DNA of 8,063 nucleotides from NCBI GenBank assembly GCA_003218735.1, contig QHOJ01000163.1, forward strand, positions 1-8,063. The letters are read 5' to 3'. Under the pieces are notes generated by a model. The model was given only the letters and a program-made list of their open reading frames with translations, did not search any database and had not been told where the DNA came from. The stretch's first letter is position 1. The number at the start of each line of letters is the position of its first letter. Below are positions 1 through 7,267 of this stretch, in pieces. The translations under genes were made by a program, and so were the position numbers. This DNA is from Verrucomicrobiota bacterium (GTDB taxonomy: Bacteria > Verrucomicrobiota > Verrucomicrobiia > Chthoniobacterales > UBA10450).

Positions 1-1
1 C

Positions 2-499
2 TGGCAGGACGAAGCCATCGCGCTGGCGGCGCATCTGGAATATTTGTTCAAGCATTGCTGGCAAGCGCAAATCACGGTGAGCTTGCCGCGGTTGCGTCCT
101 GCCGCCGGTGGATTTCGTCCGTTCTTTTCGATGAGCGATCGCGAGTTGGCGCAATTAGTTTGCGCGTTGCGCGTCACATTTCCGCAGGTTGGCATTGTCC
201 TGAGCACACGCGAGCGTGCGTTGCTCCGCGATTCGCTGGTCTCGTTGGGCGTGACCATGATGAGCGCGGGCAGCCATACCGAGCCTGGCGGTTACACCCG
301 GCAAGGCAGGGAACATTTGCATCGTACTGTGCACGGTCGAATCGTGGCGCCTGATTTTCAGGACGGAGAAGATCAGCTTGCCACCGGGCAATTCGAGATC
401 AGCGACGAGCGTTCACCTGCTGAAATCGCCGCGACCCTGCGGCGCCGTGGCTTCGAACCGGTTTGGAAAGATTGGGATCAGGCGTTGATGAGTGCATGA
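2..499 (+). CDS. thiH: 2-iminoacetate synthase ThiH, C-terminal part (5' end outside window)
   Basis: ThiH is a radical-SAM tyrosine lyase that cleaves tyrosine to dehydroglycine (2-iminoacetate) and p-cresol; the imine feeds ThiG-catalysed formation of the thiamine thiazole ring in the cytoplasm. The frame is open from base 2, giving 165 residues. The family signatures visible are LPRLRPAAGGF, the SDRELAQLVCALR segment, VLSTRERALLRDSLVSLGVT, MSAGSHTEPGGYT and the tail FEISDERSPAEIAATL followed by PVWKDWDQAL. The N-terminal half, with the CxxxCxxC iron-sulfur cysteines, lies left of the window, so intactness cannot be judged. The first in-window ATG-like codon is internal and is not a start. 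The stop TGA overlaps the thiS ATG (ATGA, 496-499), indicating translational coupling in a thi operon. Identification rests on recognised family motifs and is confident. Confidence 0.93.
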   Translation, partial: WQDEAIALAAHLEYLFKHCWQAQITVSLPRLRPAAGGFRPFFSMSDRELAQLVCALRVTFPQVGIVLSTRERALLRDSLVSLGVTMMSAGSHTEPGGYTRQGREHLHRTVHGRIVAPDFQDGEDQLATGQFEISDERSPAEIAATLRRRGFEPVWKDWDQALMSA

Positions 500-696
500 C
501 GATTTCGCTTAATGGCGAAAAGGTGGATGGACGCGACGCGTAAACGATCGCGCAACTCATAGAGCGCTACCAAATACCGTCGCAAAGTATTTTGGTAGAG
601 CACAACGGAATCGCCCTGTATCGACACGAATGGCCGGAGCGATCGTTAGCCGAAGGTGACCGTGTCGAATTTATTCGCGTCGTGGCGGGTGGGTAG
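496..696 (+). pseudogene. thiS: Sulfur carrier protein ThiS with an in-frame TAA at codon 16
   Basis: ThiS is the ubiquitin-fold sulfur carrier of thiazole synthesis; its C-terminal Gly-Gly is adenylated by ThiF and converted to a thiocarboxylate that donates sulfur to ThiG. Starting at ATG 496, which overlaps the thiH stop, the frame reads MTISLNGEKVDGRDA, then TAA at 541-543. It continues as TIAQLIERYQIP, SILVEHNGIALYRHEW, LAEGDRVEFIRVVAGG and TAG at 694-696. Apart from the stop, the length (66 codons), the beta-grasp pattern, the VEHNG segment, the EGDRVEFIR strand and the terminal GG all fit the family. Codon 16 could have been AAA, CAA or GAA, so one substitution explains the stop. No ATG or GTG restart precedes the missing beta hairpin; the TTG at 592-594 would lose half the fold. 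It is either a recent pseudogene or a sequencing/assembly error. Good conservation after the stop favours a very recent event or an error. Confidence 0.85.
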
Positions 697-715
697 CTCG
701 ACTTTACCCCGAGCT
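695..715 (+). terminator. Possible stem-loop terminator between convergent thiS and nfeD
   Basis: AGCTCG (695-700) and CGAGCT (710-715) form a 6-bp GC-containing stem around a 9-base loop, followed by TTT on the plus strand. The stem starts inside the thiS stop codon and covers the last codons of the convergent membrane-protease gene. The U-tract is short, so it is only a candidate terminator for the thi transcript. Transcription termination at this spot is an inference. Confidence 0.35.
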
Positions 716-2092
716 TTTCACGACTACTCGCATGCCATCCGTCTGGATGACGGTAATTGGCGTTTGTGCGGCGATAAATTCTCCTTCGGTCACAACATCA
801 ACGACCTGATCGGCAAAGCGTGCTTTCCCGCTCGGTCGCAAAATCGTGATGGCGCTACCCCGCGCTCCGGGGGTGAGTGCGAATGCAGTGACAAATTCAC
901 GCGGCGCGCCGGCGAGAGAAGGCCCCGGCGGATTTGAGGTGATGAGAGCAAACCGTCGATAAAGCCCTGTCCGCGGCAGATAACGGGCGAGAATGGCGAT
1001 TACGATTGCGGCTGCGATCATGGCGAAGAAAAGCTTGAGCAAGGGCATCGCCAGCATTTGGCCGGTGGGAAAAAATGTTTCGCCGGGATAGCGATCAATC
1101 ATTGCCCAGAGCAGAGACGCCACTATGAGAAAAATGCCCACTACACCGAAAACGATCGTGGAATGTGCGAAAAAGAGGATCTCGATCAAGACGAGCGTCA
1201 TGCCTAAAACGAAAAGTGCAACCACCTCCCATCCCGCGAGTCCCGCTAGATAATGACCGAGAAAAAAAAGCGCAAAACAAATCGCTGAAATTATTCCCGG
1301 TAAAGTCGCGCCGGGGATCTTGAATTCGAGATAGGCGCCGAGGATCCCGCCTAAAAGCAGCAATGGCGCGAGCGCGGTGATCCAAAAGGCGAGTTGCTCA
1401 AAGCCGCTCGGGTTAAGAGAGACGATGTTGCCTTTGAGTCCGGCTTTTTGCGTTAGATCGATAATCGAAGCGGCGATGCCATCGGCCAGCAATGGTTTGC
1501 CACTGATTTTTTCCGTCGCTTCCTGCGCGTTCAAAGTCAGCACCGTTCCTTTCGGATGAATCACGCGGTCGCCGATTTTCACTTCCTTGTCCTTGTTCAT
1601 GAACGCTTCACCGACATCGGGGTTGTGTCCGTTTTTAATGGCGGAACTTCGAATCAGAGCCGTCCAGTACGAAATCGTCTTCTCACGCTCGGTTAGTGGA
1701 AGATCTTCTCCCGTTGGCAAAACGGGCGCAGCCGCACCTATCGCGCTAACCGGCGCCATGTAGATATGCTCCGTAGCCAAGGCGATAAGCGAACCAGCCG
1801 ATCCTGCGTTTGAATTGATGAATGTGTAAGTCGGAATCGTGGCGCGGTTGAGCACGTTTGTTATTTCTGCGGCGCTGTCGAGTCGCCCGCCGTAAGTATC
1901 CATTTCAAAAATAATAGCCAAGGCGCCGCTGCTCTCGGCTGCTTTTTCAGTGCGACGCAAAAACATCAGGAGCGAAGGCGAAATTTCTCCCCGCAGCGGG
2001 ACCACAATTATGTCGCCTTTGTGGATGACGTCGCGCGCCTGAGCCGTCTCCACTCCCAGGCAGCAGATCAAGACGAAAATCGGGACTTTCAT
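704..2092 (-). CDS. NfeD-family membrane-anchored ClpP-class serine protease
   Basis: A 462-residue envelope protein of the long NfeD type. Residues 1-19 (MKVPIFVLICCLGVETAQA) look like a signal peptide. Residues 25-215 are a ClpP/SppA-like domain with the MDTYGGRLDSAAEI strand-turn and SNAGSAGS followed by LIALA. Ser98 in that motif is the likely nucleophile, and Lys138 in EREKTISYW is a plausible general base; they sit where the Ser-Lys dyad is expected. About five membrane segments follow (roughly 235-257, 261-281, 285-308, 311-332, 349-370). The C-terminal 85 residues form the NfeD OB-like domain (GSAITILRPSGKARF ... DVVTEGEFI). Family members are thought to cleave stomatin-like partners and affect membrane quality control. 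No stomatin gene is adjacent here. The start at 2092 was chosen because it begins the signal peptide; the frame stays open to 2299, but that extension overlaps dnaG and looks noncoding. There is no clear Shine-Dalgarno sequence. Confidence 0.88.
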   Translation of the reverse strand: MKVPIFVLICCLGVETAQARDVIHKGDIIVVPLRGEISPSLLMFLRRTEKAAESSGALAIIFEMDTYGGRLDSAAEITNVLNRATIPTYTFINSNAGSAGSLIALATEHIYMAPVSAIGAAAPVLPTGEDLPLTEREKTISYWTALIRSSAIKNGHNPDVGEAFMNKDKEVKIGDRVIHPKGTVLTLNAQEATEKISGKPLLADGIAASIIDLTQKAGLKGNIVSLNPSGFEQLAFWITALAPLLLLGGILGAYLEFKIPGATLPGIISAICFALFFLGHYLAGLAGWEVVALFVLGMTLVLIEILFFAHSTIVFGVVGIFLIVASLLWAMIDRYPGETFFPTGQMLAMPLLKLFFAMIAAAIVIAILARYLPRTGLYRRFALITSNPPGPSLAGAPREFVTAFALTPGARGSAITILRPSGKARFADQVVDVVTEGEFIAAQTPITVIQTDGMRVVVKSSG

Positions 2093-2173
2093 AGTGATAT
2101 TTGGAAAGCGACCGTGCACTGCGTAAGTTTGACATCCCTTCTCAAAGCAAACGAGCGAAAAATCCAGTGTCTC
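2093..2173. promoter_or_regulatory. Divergent intergenic region between nfeD-like gene and dnaG
   Basis: This 81-bp gap must hold the 5' signals for both diverging genes unless their promoters lie inside each other's coding sequence. A perfect TTGACA (2129-2134) is present on the plus strand, but the bases about 17 downstream (2152-2157) do not resemble TATAAT, so it is only a candidate -35 for dnaG. Neither the ATG at 2174 nor the one at 2092 has a recognisable Shine-Dalgarno sequence, unlike the genes at 5964 and 7216. No convincing promoter was found on the minus strand. Confidence 0.3.
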
Positions 2174-3982
2174 ATGGGAACAATCCCAACTGAAACCATC
2201 GAACAAATCGCGGCCGCGAACGACATCGTCGAGGTGATCGGTTCCTATTTTCCGCTCAAACGAGCGGGCGCAAATTTCAAGGCCCTTTGCCCATTCCATC
2301 AGGAGAAAACGCCATCATTTCACGTGAGCCCGCAGCGACAGACATTCCACTGTTTCGGATGCAGTGTGGGCGGAAGCGTCTTCCGTTTTGTCATGGATTA
2401 TGAGCACATCGATTTTCCCGCAGCCGTCCGCAAACTCGCGGCGCGCGTCGGGATCTCAGTCGTAGAGAAGGGGGGTGCCATCATCGACGACGATCGAGAA
2501 CGCGCGTCGCGTCGCGGTTTGTTGCAACTGCACGCGGAAGCCGCCGAATGGTTCCATGAAAACTTGATCAAAAGGGAATTCGCCGCACCAGCGCGCAAAT
2601 ATCTGAAAGAGCGTGGCATCACAGCAGATATCGCGAAGCGATGGCAGATCGGTTATGCGCCCGATCAATGGGATGCGTTTGGCAGTTGGGCACGTGATCG
2701 CGGTTACGATCCGCGTGATCTCGTCGCAAGCGGCCTGGTCAAGACCAGAGACGATGCGGCAGACGCGCCGAGTCGATCAGCCTACGATCGGTTTCGTGGC
2801 CGAATCATGTTTCCAATCTGTAACGACGTCGGCGAGGTGATCGCGTTTAGCGGTCGCCTTCTTAAAGACGAGGAGGGAACGGCGAAATATTTGAATTCGC
2901 CGGAGACACCGCTCTTTCGAAAGGGCAAGGTCCTTTTTGGCCTGGACAAGACGAAGCGGGCCCTGATTGAGGCGAACTGCGCGATTGTGTGCGAAGGCCA
3001 GATCGATTTGATCAGTTTGTTCGAGGCGGGAGTCACAAACGTCGTCGCCCCGCAGGGGACCGCGTTTACCGAAGACCAGGCGCGTGTTTTAAAACGTTAT
3101 GTGAACGAAGTTGTCCTTTGTTTCGATGCGGACGCAGCAGGGAAAAAAGCGGCGGAGCGATCTCTCGAGGCGTTGCTTTACAATGATTTAATCGTGCGTG
3201 TTGTCGAGATGCCGCCGGGCGAAGACCCAGATTCATTGATTCGCCGGAGCGGAAGAGAGGAATTTGAAAAACGCGTGGCAACGGCGCAGGCTTTTTTTGA
3301 TTATTGGATCGAAAGCGAAGTCGCGACGAGCGACTTGAACTCGTTAGGGAAAAAGATGCAACTTGCGCGCAAACTGGCTGAAACGGTCTCGAGAGTGCAC
3401 GATCCGCTGATGCGAGGAGAGGTCGTGAGCCAAATGAGCGCCCGGCTTGGCGTCTCCCCTGCTGATTTTGAAACGCTCTTGCCGAGGCAAAAAAGCGAAG
3501 GTTTTTCTGGGCCGCAAGGGTTGCATTCCCAGGCTTCGCATGCTCCGCGACACGACATTGCTATGCTCTGTCTCCTGGCGTTGCGAGATGAGGAAGCGCG
3601 AGATTTTCTTCATCGGCAAAATTGGCGCGAGGTTCTCGCACAAGTGCCCGGTGCGGAAATCCTGGTCCGCATTCTCGAAAGCGATCTGCGTCCGAGTAAC
3701 GCCGCCTCACTCAATGCTTTTATGGCGATGCTTGCGGCGACAGACGAAGGGCTAGTTTCTTCCTGGTTGCTGCAAAAAGTGCCTCCCAATGCCGGAACGA
3801 TGGTGGGAAAATGGTGGCTCGGTATTCGCCAGGCCGTGTTGCGGCGCCACCTCGAAGTGGCGAAGAATCAGATAAAACTTCCCGGACTTACCACCGGCGA
3901 CGTGGTTAATTTGCAGAAAGAAATCCTTGACCTGCAAGAGCAGCTCCGCGAACTTTCGCCCGCTCGCGAAGCCGACAATTAA
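2174..3982 (+). CDS. dnaG: DNA primase DnaG
   Basis: Primase lays down the RNA primers for replication at the fork with the replicative helicase. The 602-residue product has the expected length and order. A CHC2 zinc-binding domain at residues 1-100 carries Cys39, His42, Cys60 and Cys63 (CPFH ... CFGC). The RNA-polymerase-like core includes [15 protein letters not shown] and [13 protein letters not shown] followed by LFGL, around residues 208-256. The TOPRIM region spans about 269-335, with Glu274 in CEGQIDLI and the acidic pair Asp318/Asp320 in [10 protein letters not shown] as metal ligands, then [10 protein letters not shown]. The C-terminal 150 residues are poorly conserved, as usual for the helicase-binding domain. 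ATG 2174 was chosen because [15 protein letters not shown] is the normal N-terminus; the upstream open frame to 2021 overlaps the divergent gene. The final A of its TAA is the first base of the rpoD ATG. rpsU, often first in this operon, is not present here. Confidence 0.97.
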   Translation: MGTIPTETIEQIAAANDIVEVIGSYFPLKRAGANFKALCPFHQEKTPSFHVSPQRQTFHCFGCSVGGSVFRFVMDYEHIDFPAAVRKLAARVGISVVEKGGAIIDDDRERASRRGLLQLHAEAAEWFHENLIKREFAAPARKYLKERGITADIAKRWQIGYAPDQWDAFGSWARDRGYDPRDLVASGLVKTRDDAADAPSRSAYDRFRGRIMFPICNDVGEVIAFSGRLLKDEEGTAKYLNSPETPLFRKGKVLFGLDKTKRALIEANCAIVCEGQIDLISLFEAGVTNVVAPQGTAFTEDQARVLKRYVNEVVLCFDADAAGKKAAERSLEALLYNDLIVRVVEMPPGEDPDSLIRRSGREEFEKRVATAQAFFDYWIESEVATSDLNSLGKKMQLARKLAETVSRVHDPLMRGEVVSQMSARLGVSPADFETLLPRQKSEGFSGPQGLHSQASHAPRHDIAMLCLLALRDEEARDFLHRQNWREVLAQVPGAEILVRILESDLRPSNAASLNAFMAMLAATDEGLVSSWLLQKVPPNAGTMVGKWWLGIRQAVLRRHLEVAKNQIKLPGLTTGDVVNLQKEILDLQEQLRELSPAREADN

Positions 3983-5892
3983 TGCCGGTCTACGGGCGAC
4001 AGGTCGAACGTCTCAGTCAAATCCTTAACCACTCAATCTTGGCCAGGCATTCGAAACGAAGGGGAGGCAGCCGAAAGTCGTCGTCGCAACGGCTTAAAAC
4101 GAGACAGCTTCGCCGTCGTTCGATAAAAAAGGCTTCAGCTCGCCGGCGAAATCTTAAGAAGCGGCCAAAAATCGCCGCGTTCAAAGCCAAAGGTATTACC
4201 CTCGTCCGAGGGCAGCAACCCAACGGCGAACAGCTGCGAAAGCCGCAAAACGGATTCGCGGCGGCGCATCTGCATTCAGCGATTGAAATTGAGGGGCGCA
4301 TTCGCGAGCTAATCAAGCTGGCGAAGGAACAAGGTTATCTCACATTCGACGACCTGAACGAGGCGTTGCCGCAAGGGATCACCGACGCCGATGAACTCGA
4401 TCTCATTCTCACACGGCTGCGCCGCATGGAGATCGACATTATCGAAGCTTCGGAGGTGGACCGCTACAAGGACGGGAAAAAAGACGTGGAGGAAGAGGAA
4501 GAAGAGGAAGAGAAACCCGAAGCGAAGCTCGATATTCTCGACGATCCGGTGCGGATGTATCTCAAGCAGATGGGCCAGGTCCCTCTACTGACCCGGGAGC
4601 AGGAAGTGGAAATTTCCAAACGGATTGAGGAAGCCGAAAATATGGTGCAGAAGCACATCAACCAGTTCGGCTTTATTGCGCGTGCCCACCTCGATCTTGC
4701 CAGAAAACTTGCCGAGGGCCGGGAAAGATTTGATCGCGTCATTCTAGACAAAAAAATCGAGAGCCGCGAACGCTACATGAAGAAGCTTCCCCGCTTGTGT
4801 AAACAAGTGGAACGATTGAGCGTGTTGATTAGCCAGCAATACGGCCAAGTTTCGCGCAATCCTTCAAAAAAACAATCGGCGAAGCTCAAGTCTATACAAA
4901 GAGCGATGACTTCGTTGCAGAGATCTTATCCCCATTTCTACTTCAAGCAAAAAGTCATGGAAGAATTTGTTCACTTGGCGGACGAGGCTTACCGCGCATC
5001 ACTCTATCTCCAGACCGAGATAGCGAAACGTCCGGGCGATCGAAAGAAACGTTTACAACTCGGGAACAAAGTAGGTGAGTTAGAAAAGAGCCTGTGGCTT
5101 TCACTCGCTGAATACGCCGAGCGATACCAGGCGCTGAAAGGTTGGGTGCGGCAGGCATTACGAGCCAAAACTGAAATGGTGGAAGCCAACCTGCGCCTGG
5201 TTATTTCGATCGCAAAAAAGTACACGAACCGTGGTCTCTCGTTCCTCGATTTGATCCAGGAAGGAAACATGGGGTTGATGAAGGCGGTGGAGAAGTTTGA
5301 ATATCGGCGCGGCTACAAATTTTCCACGTACGCAACATGGTGGATTCGCCAGGCGATCACGCGATCGATCGCCGATCAGGCGCGCACTATTCGGATTCCC
5401 GTTCACATGATCGAGACCATCAATAAGCTCATGCGTGTGCAAAAACAGCTGGTCCAGGAATATGGGCGTGAACCTTCGCCGGAAGAGGTGGCGGAAGAAG
5501 TTCTATTGCCCGTCGAGCGCGTCCGCGCGGTCTTGAAGATGGCCCAACAGCCAATCTCACTCCAATCGCCCGTGGGCGAAAGCGAAGAGACTAATTTTGG
5601 CGACTTTATCGAGGATAAAGGCGCGGAAAATCCCAGCGATATGACGGCCATTGTTTTGCTGAAGGAGAAAATAAAGGACGTACTCGAGACCCTCACTGAA
5701 CGGGAGCGGCAAGTGCTCGAACAACGGTTTGGGCTCGTCGATGGATACAGCCGAACTCTCGAGGAAGTAGGCCGACAGTTTCAGGTCACGCGGGAGCGCA
5801 TTCGTCAAATCGAAGCCAAAGCGTTGCGGAAAATGCGGCATCCAACCCGCATCCGACAGCTTGAAGGTTTCCTTGAGGCGGCTGACCTTTAA
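3982..5892 (+). CDS. rpoD: Housekeeping RNA polymerase sigma factor RpoD (sigma-70)
   Basis: Primary sigma factor that directs RNA polymerase to -35/-10 promoters; 636 residues. Domains in order: a Lys/Arg-rich extension (residues 20-70) with no counterpart in E. coli RpoD; region 1.1 at about 101-160 ([15 protein letters not shown]); an acidic linker with eight consecutive Glu (170-177); region 1.2 at about 186-217 ([20 protein letters not shown]); a nonconserved region of about 170 residues; region 2 at about 398-470 ([59 protein letters not shown]); region 3 at about 471-545; and region 4 at about 565-625 ([35 protein letters not shown]). It overlaps dnaG by one base (TAATG), so translation is probably coupled. 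The next in-frame ATG lies beyond most of region 1.1, so ATG 3982 is the best start; a TTG at 4039 is possible but has no Shine-Dalgarno sequence. Confidence 0.97.
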   Translation: MPVYGRQVERLSQILNHSILARHSKRRGGSRKSSSQRLKTRQLRRRSIKKASARRRNLKKRPKIAAFKAKGITLVRGQQPNGEQLRKPQNGFAAAHLHSAIEIEGRIRELIKLAKEQGYLTFDDLNEALPQGITDADELDLILTRLRRMEIDIIEASEVDRYKDGKKDVEEEEEEEEKPEAKLDILDDPVRMYLKQMGQVPLLTREQEVEISKRIEEAENMVQKHINQFGFIARAHLDLARKLAEGRERFDRVILDKKIESRERYMKKLPRLCKQVERLSVLISQQYGQVSRNPSKKQSAKLKSIQRAMTSLQRSYPHFYFKQKVMEEFVHLADEAYRASLYLQTEIAKRPGDRKKRLQLGNKVGELEKSLWLSLAEYAERYQALKGWVRQALRAKTEMVEANLRLVISIAKKYTNRGLSFLDLIQEGNMGLMKAVEKFEYRRGYKFSTYATWWIRQAITRSIADQARTIRIPVHMIETINKLMRVQKQLVQEYGREPSPEEVAEEVLLPVERVRAVLKMAQQPISLQSPVGESEETNFGDFIEDKGAENPSDMTAIVLLKEKIKDVLETLTERERQVLEQRFGLVDGYSRTLEEVGRQFQVTRERIRQIEAKALRKMRHPTRIRQLEGFLEAADL

Positions 5893-5963
5893 TACCGGTT
5901 TCTGGAATTCCTTCCGAGCGCAACTTTCAGAGCTGCAATCAGTTCAATTCATGGAGAGAGAAT

Positions 5964-6317
5964 ATGAAACGTGAAGATGACCAGGAATTGTGGGATTTCC
6001 TCGGCCGCGCGGCCGAGCCCGAGCTTTCCCCATTTTTCGCCCGCAACATCGCGAGACAAGTCCGGCATGACGCTGGCCACTCCGAACGGATACGAAAATG
6101 GATCAGCTTGCGCAGACTCATCCCGGCATCTGCGGTGGCAATTGCCATGATGGCGGCGATAATCGCCACTTATCATCCTGCGTCACAGAAATCCTCCGAG
6201 AGCGAGCCAGATGTGGTGGCAAAGATCGATCCCCAAGATTATGAAGTCGTCGCCGATCTGGATGAGCTGCTCGCTGTGGATAAAGGCAGCCTGTGGGACG
6301 AAAAGCCAACTTTGTAA
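5964..6317 (+). CDS. Small single-pass membrane protein, possibly anti-sigma-like
   Basis: A 117-residue protein of unassigned function. It has a charged N-terminal cytoplasmic segment (DDQELWDFLGRAAEPELSPF then FARNIARQVR), one hydrophobic helix at about residues 53-70 (IPASAVAIAMMAAIIATY) preceded by basic residues, and an acidic C-terminal tail (YEVVADLDELLAVD). The start is well supported by GGAGAG at 5953-5958, about 6-7 bases upstream of the ATG. It follows rpoD by 71 bp and overlaps the next gene by 25 bp. From memory, similar proteins in Verrucomicrobia sit between a sigma-70 family gene and a DUF3106 gene, which suggests an anti-sigma or envelope-sensing role. No HxxxCxxC zinc motif of classical ZAS anti-sigma factors is present, so the function is inferred from context and shape only. 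Confidence 0.8.
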   Translation: MKREDDQELWDFLGRAAEPELSPFFARNIARQVRHDAGHSERIRKWISLRRLIPASAVAIAMMAAIIATYHPASQKSSESEPDVVAKIDPQDYEVVADLDELLAVDKGSLWDEKPTL

Positions 6318-6856
6318 ACATAATCATTACGTTGTCGATCCTCGCCTCGTCCTGCGCCTTTGCGCAAGCGCAGCCGCAGCGGACTAATGGGCGAAGGGAA
6401 GGGCCGGGCCTTGGGTTTGGACCGACCCGGCGTCCGCCAATACCGAGTGTGCGTGAACGGTGGTCTTCGCTTCCGCCAGCGGAGCGGCAGATTTTCCGGC
6501 GAAATGCAGAGCGCTGGATGCGAATGAGCCCGCAAGAGCGCCAGATCATGCGTCAGCGCGAAGCTTTGCGTCGCGAACAGATCGGACGCGAAACTGAGGC
6601 AGCTTTACGCGATTCCGGCCTCATGCTGGATCCAGAAAGGCGTAATTTGTTTGAGTCTCGCTATATTCAGGAGCGTCGCAAAATCGAACAATCTCTCCGC
6701 CAGCAAATCGAGGCTGAGCGACAGCAGCAACTGCCATCTTTGATTCAACAGTTAAAAAAAGAGTTCCAGCCTCAGCAGGCGAACGGCACCCCTACGATGA
6801 AACCGACCGAGTCGCCCAAATCTGGCAAGAGCGAATCATCCCCAAGGGATCGATAA
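6293..6856 (+). CDS. Secreted DUF3106-like protein
   Basis: A 187-residue exported protein. It starts at GTG 6293, inside the end of the upstream membrane-protein gene (25-bp overlap), with a possible AAGG ribosome site at 6283-6286. The N-terminus has a basic start, a hydrophobic core (IIITLSILASS) and an AFAQA signal-peptidase-like end; Cys21 in ASSC makes a lipoprotein a weaker alternative. Around residues 50-85 are two W/L-P-x-ER units: ERWSSLPPAERQIFRRNAER, then WMRMSPQERQIM. This is the arrangement of DUF3106 proteins. Residues 88-160 are rich in Arg, Glu and Gln and probably helical or coiled, and the tail is Ser/Pro-rich. The function of the family is not known; helical periplasmic proteins with such repeats have been suggested to act in envelope stress sensing. 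The overlap suggests it is co-translated with the membrane protein and may partner it outside the membrane. Confidence 0.8.
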   Translation: MGRKANFVNIIITLSILASSCAFAQAQPQRTNGRREGPGLGFGPTRRPPIPSVRERWSSLPPAERQIFRRNAERWMRMSPQERQIMRQREALRREQIGRETEAALRDSGLMLDPERRNLFESRYIQERRKIEQSLRQQIEAERQQQLPSLIQQLKKEFQPQQANGTPTMKPTESPKSGKSESSPRDR

Positions 6857-6871
6857 GGGGCGTTGCGGCTC

Positions 6872-6890
6872 GCAAAAACTTTGTTTTTGC
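6872..6890. other. A/T-rich perfect stem-loop after the DUF3106-like gene
   Basis: GCAAAAAC (6872-6879) pairs perfectly with GTTTTTGC (6883-6890) around a TTT loop. On the plus strand it is followed by eight A residues rather than T, so it is not a standard intrinsic terminator for the rpoD-side transcript. It may stabilise the 3' end of that RNA. The role is uncertain. Confidence 0.4.
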
Positions 6891-6925
6891 AAAAAAAAGA
6901 GCTGGCTCGACTCACGAGCCAGCTC
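6891..6925 (-). terminator. Rho-independent terminator of the minus-strand Tyr-rich protein gene
   Basis: GAGCTGGCTCG (6899-6909) and CGAGCCAGCTC (6915-6925) form a perfect 11-bp GC-rich stem with a 5-base loop. Read on the minus strand, the hairpin is followed directly by eight T residues (complement of 6891-6898). It lies 21 bp past the stop of the gene at 6947-7216. On the plus strand no T-tract follows, so it would serve the convergent rpoD-side transcript less well. Confidence 0.85.
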
Positions 6926-6946
6926 AGCGGATTAGTCTACGCCACC

Positions 6947-7216
6947 TTAGTAGTACCGGTGGTAGTAATGGTGACGATGGTGGCGGTAATATCGATGGCC
7001 TCCGGACCAGTAGAATGAAGGCCCCCCATAATAATAGTAGGGGTACGGCCGATAATACGGATAATAGCCATATCCATAGTAGGCCGGGTAGCCATAGCCG
7101 TAGTATCCCGGCCCAAATCCGATTCCGAACGACACTCCAGCGTCAGAACGCTGTGCCGAAGCAAAAGCGAATCCGCCTGCCACCAATCCAATTAAGAGAA
7201 GTCGTTTCCAGTTCAT
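6947..7216 (-). CDS. Small secreted Tyr/Gly/His-rich protein
   Basis: An 89-residue protein of unknown function. Residues 1-21 (MNWKRLLLIGLVAGGFAFAS then A) form a clear signal peptide, so it is exported. The mature part is low complexity: after SFGIGFGPG come repeats of YYGYGYP type (about residues 37-64) and a C-terminal tail of alternating His, Arg and Tyr (HRYYRHHRHHYYHRYY). There are 23 tyrosines in total, none of them in the signal peptide. Similar short GYYGYGY proteins occur in Verrucomicrobia and Planctomycetes. The start is supported by a strong GGGAGGTA site (complement of 7221-7228) just upstream of the ATG, and a strong terminator follows the gene. It lies 51 bp downstream of ribD on the same strand. 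A surface or matrix protein, or a metal/heme-binding role for the His tail, is only a guess. The overlapping open frame at 6937-7191 lacks these signals. Confidence 0.75.
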   Translation of the reverse strand: MNWKRLLLIGLVAGGFAFASAQRSDAGVSFGIGFGPGYYGYGYPAYYGYGYYPYYRPYPYYYYGGPSFYWSGGHRYYRHHRHHYYHRYY

Positions 7217-7267
7217 ATTTTACCTCCCGATCAATTAAACAGCGGGTACGACGAAAAGTTGCCCGGT

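Noticed and set aside
130..660. Recurrent CGATCG palindromes as a possible repeat family or operator
   Set aside because: They are scattered through coding sequence across the window without regular spacing, consistent with codon use.
656..937. Plus-strand open frame of 93 codons after thiS
   Set aside because: It overlaps the thiS 3' end in another frame and is antisense to the conserved C-terminal NfeD domain; no recognisable protein features.
2021..2173. Upstream extension of the dnaG open frame
   Set aside because: It overlaps the signal-peptide region of the divergent protease gene and has no family similarity; the normal primase N-terminus begins at 2174.
2093..2299. N-terminal extension of the NfeD-like frame to 2299
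   Set aside because: It lies antisense to the start of dnaG, and a clean signal peptide starts at the ATG at 2092.
4488..4515. 28-base all-purine tract in rpoD as a slippage or regulatory element
   Set aside because: It encodes the acidic Glu linker after region 1.1, a common feature of primary sigma factors, using mixed GAA/GAG codons rather than a homopolymer.
6118..6549. Minus-strand open frame of 143 codons opposite the membrane-protein/DUF3106 pair
   Set aside because: Arg/Pro-rich composition without domain pattern or ribosome site; both plus-strand genes have signal or membrane segments and fit an operon.
6937..7191. Alternative minus-strand frame overlapping the Tyr-rich protein
   Set aside because: It lacks the strong Shine-Dalgarno sequence and signal peptide of the 7216 start; its repeats are a frame-shifted reading of the same low-complexity DNA.
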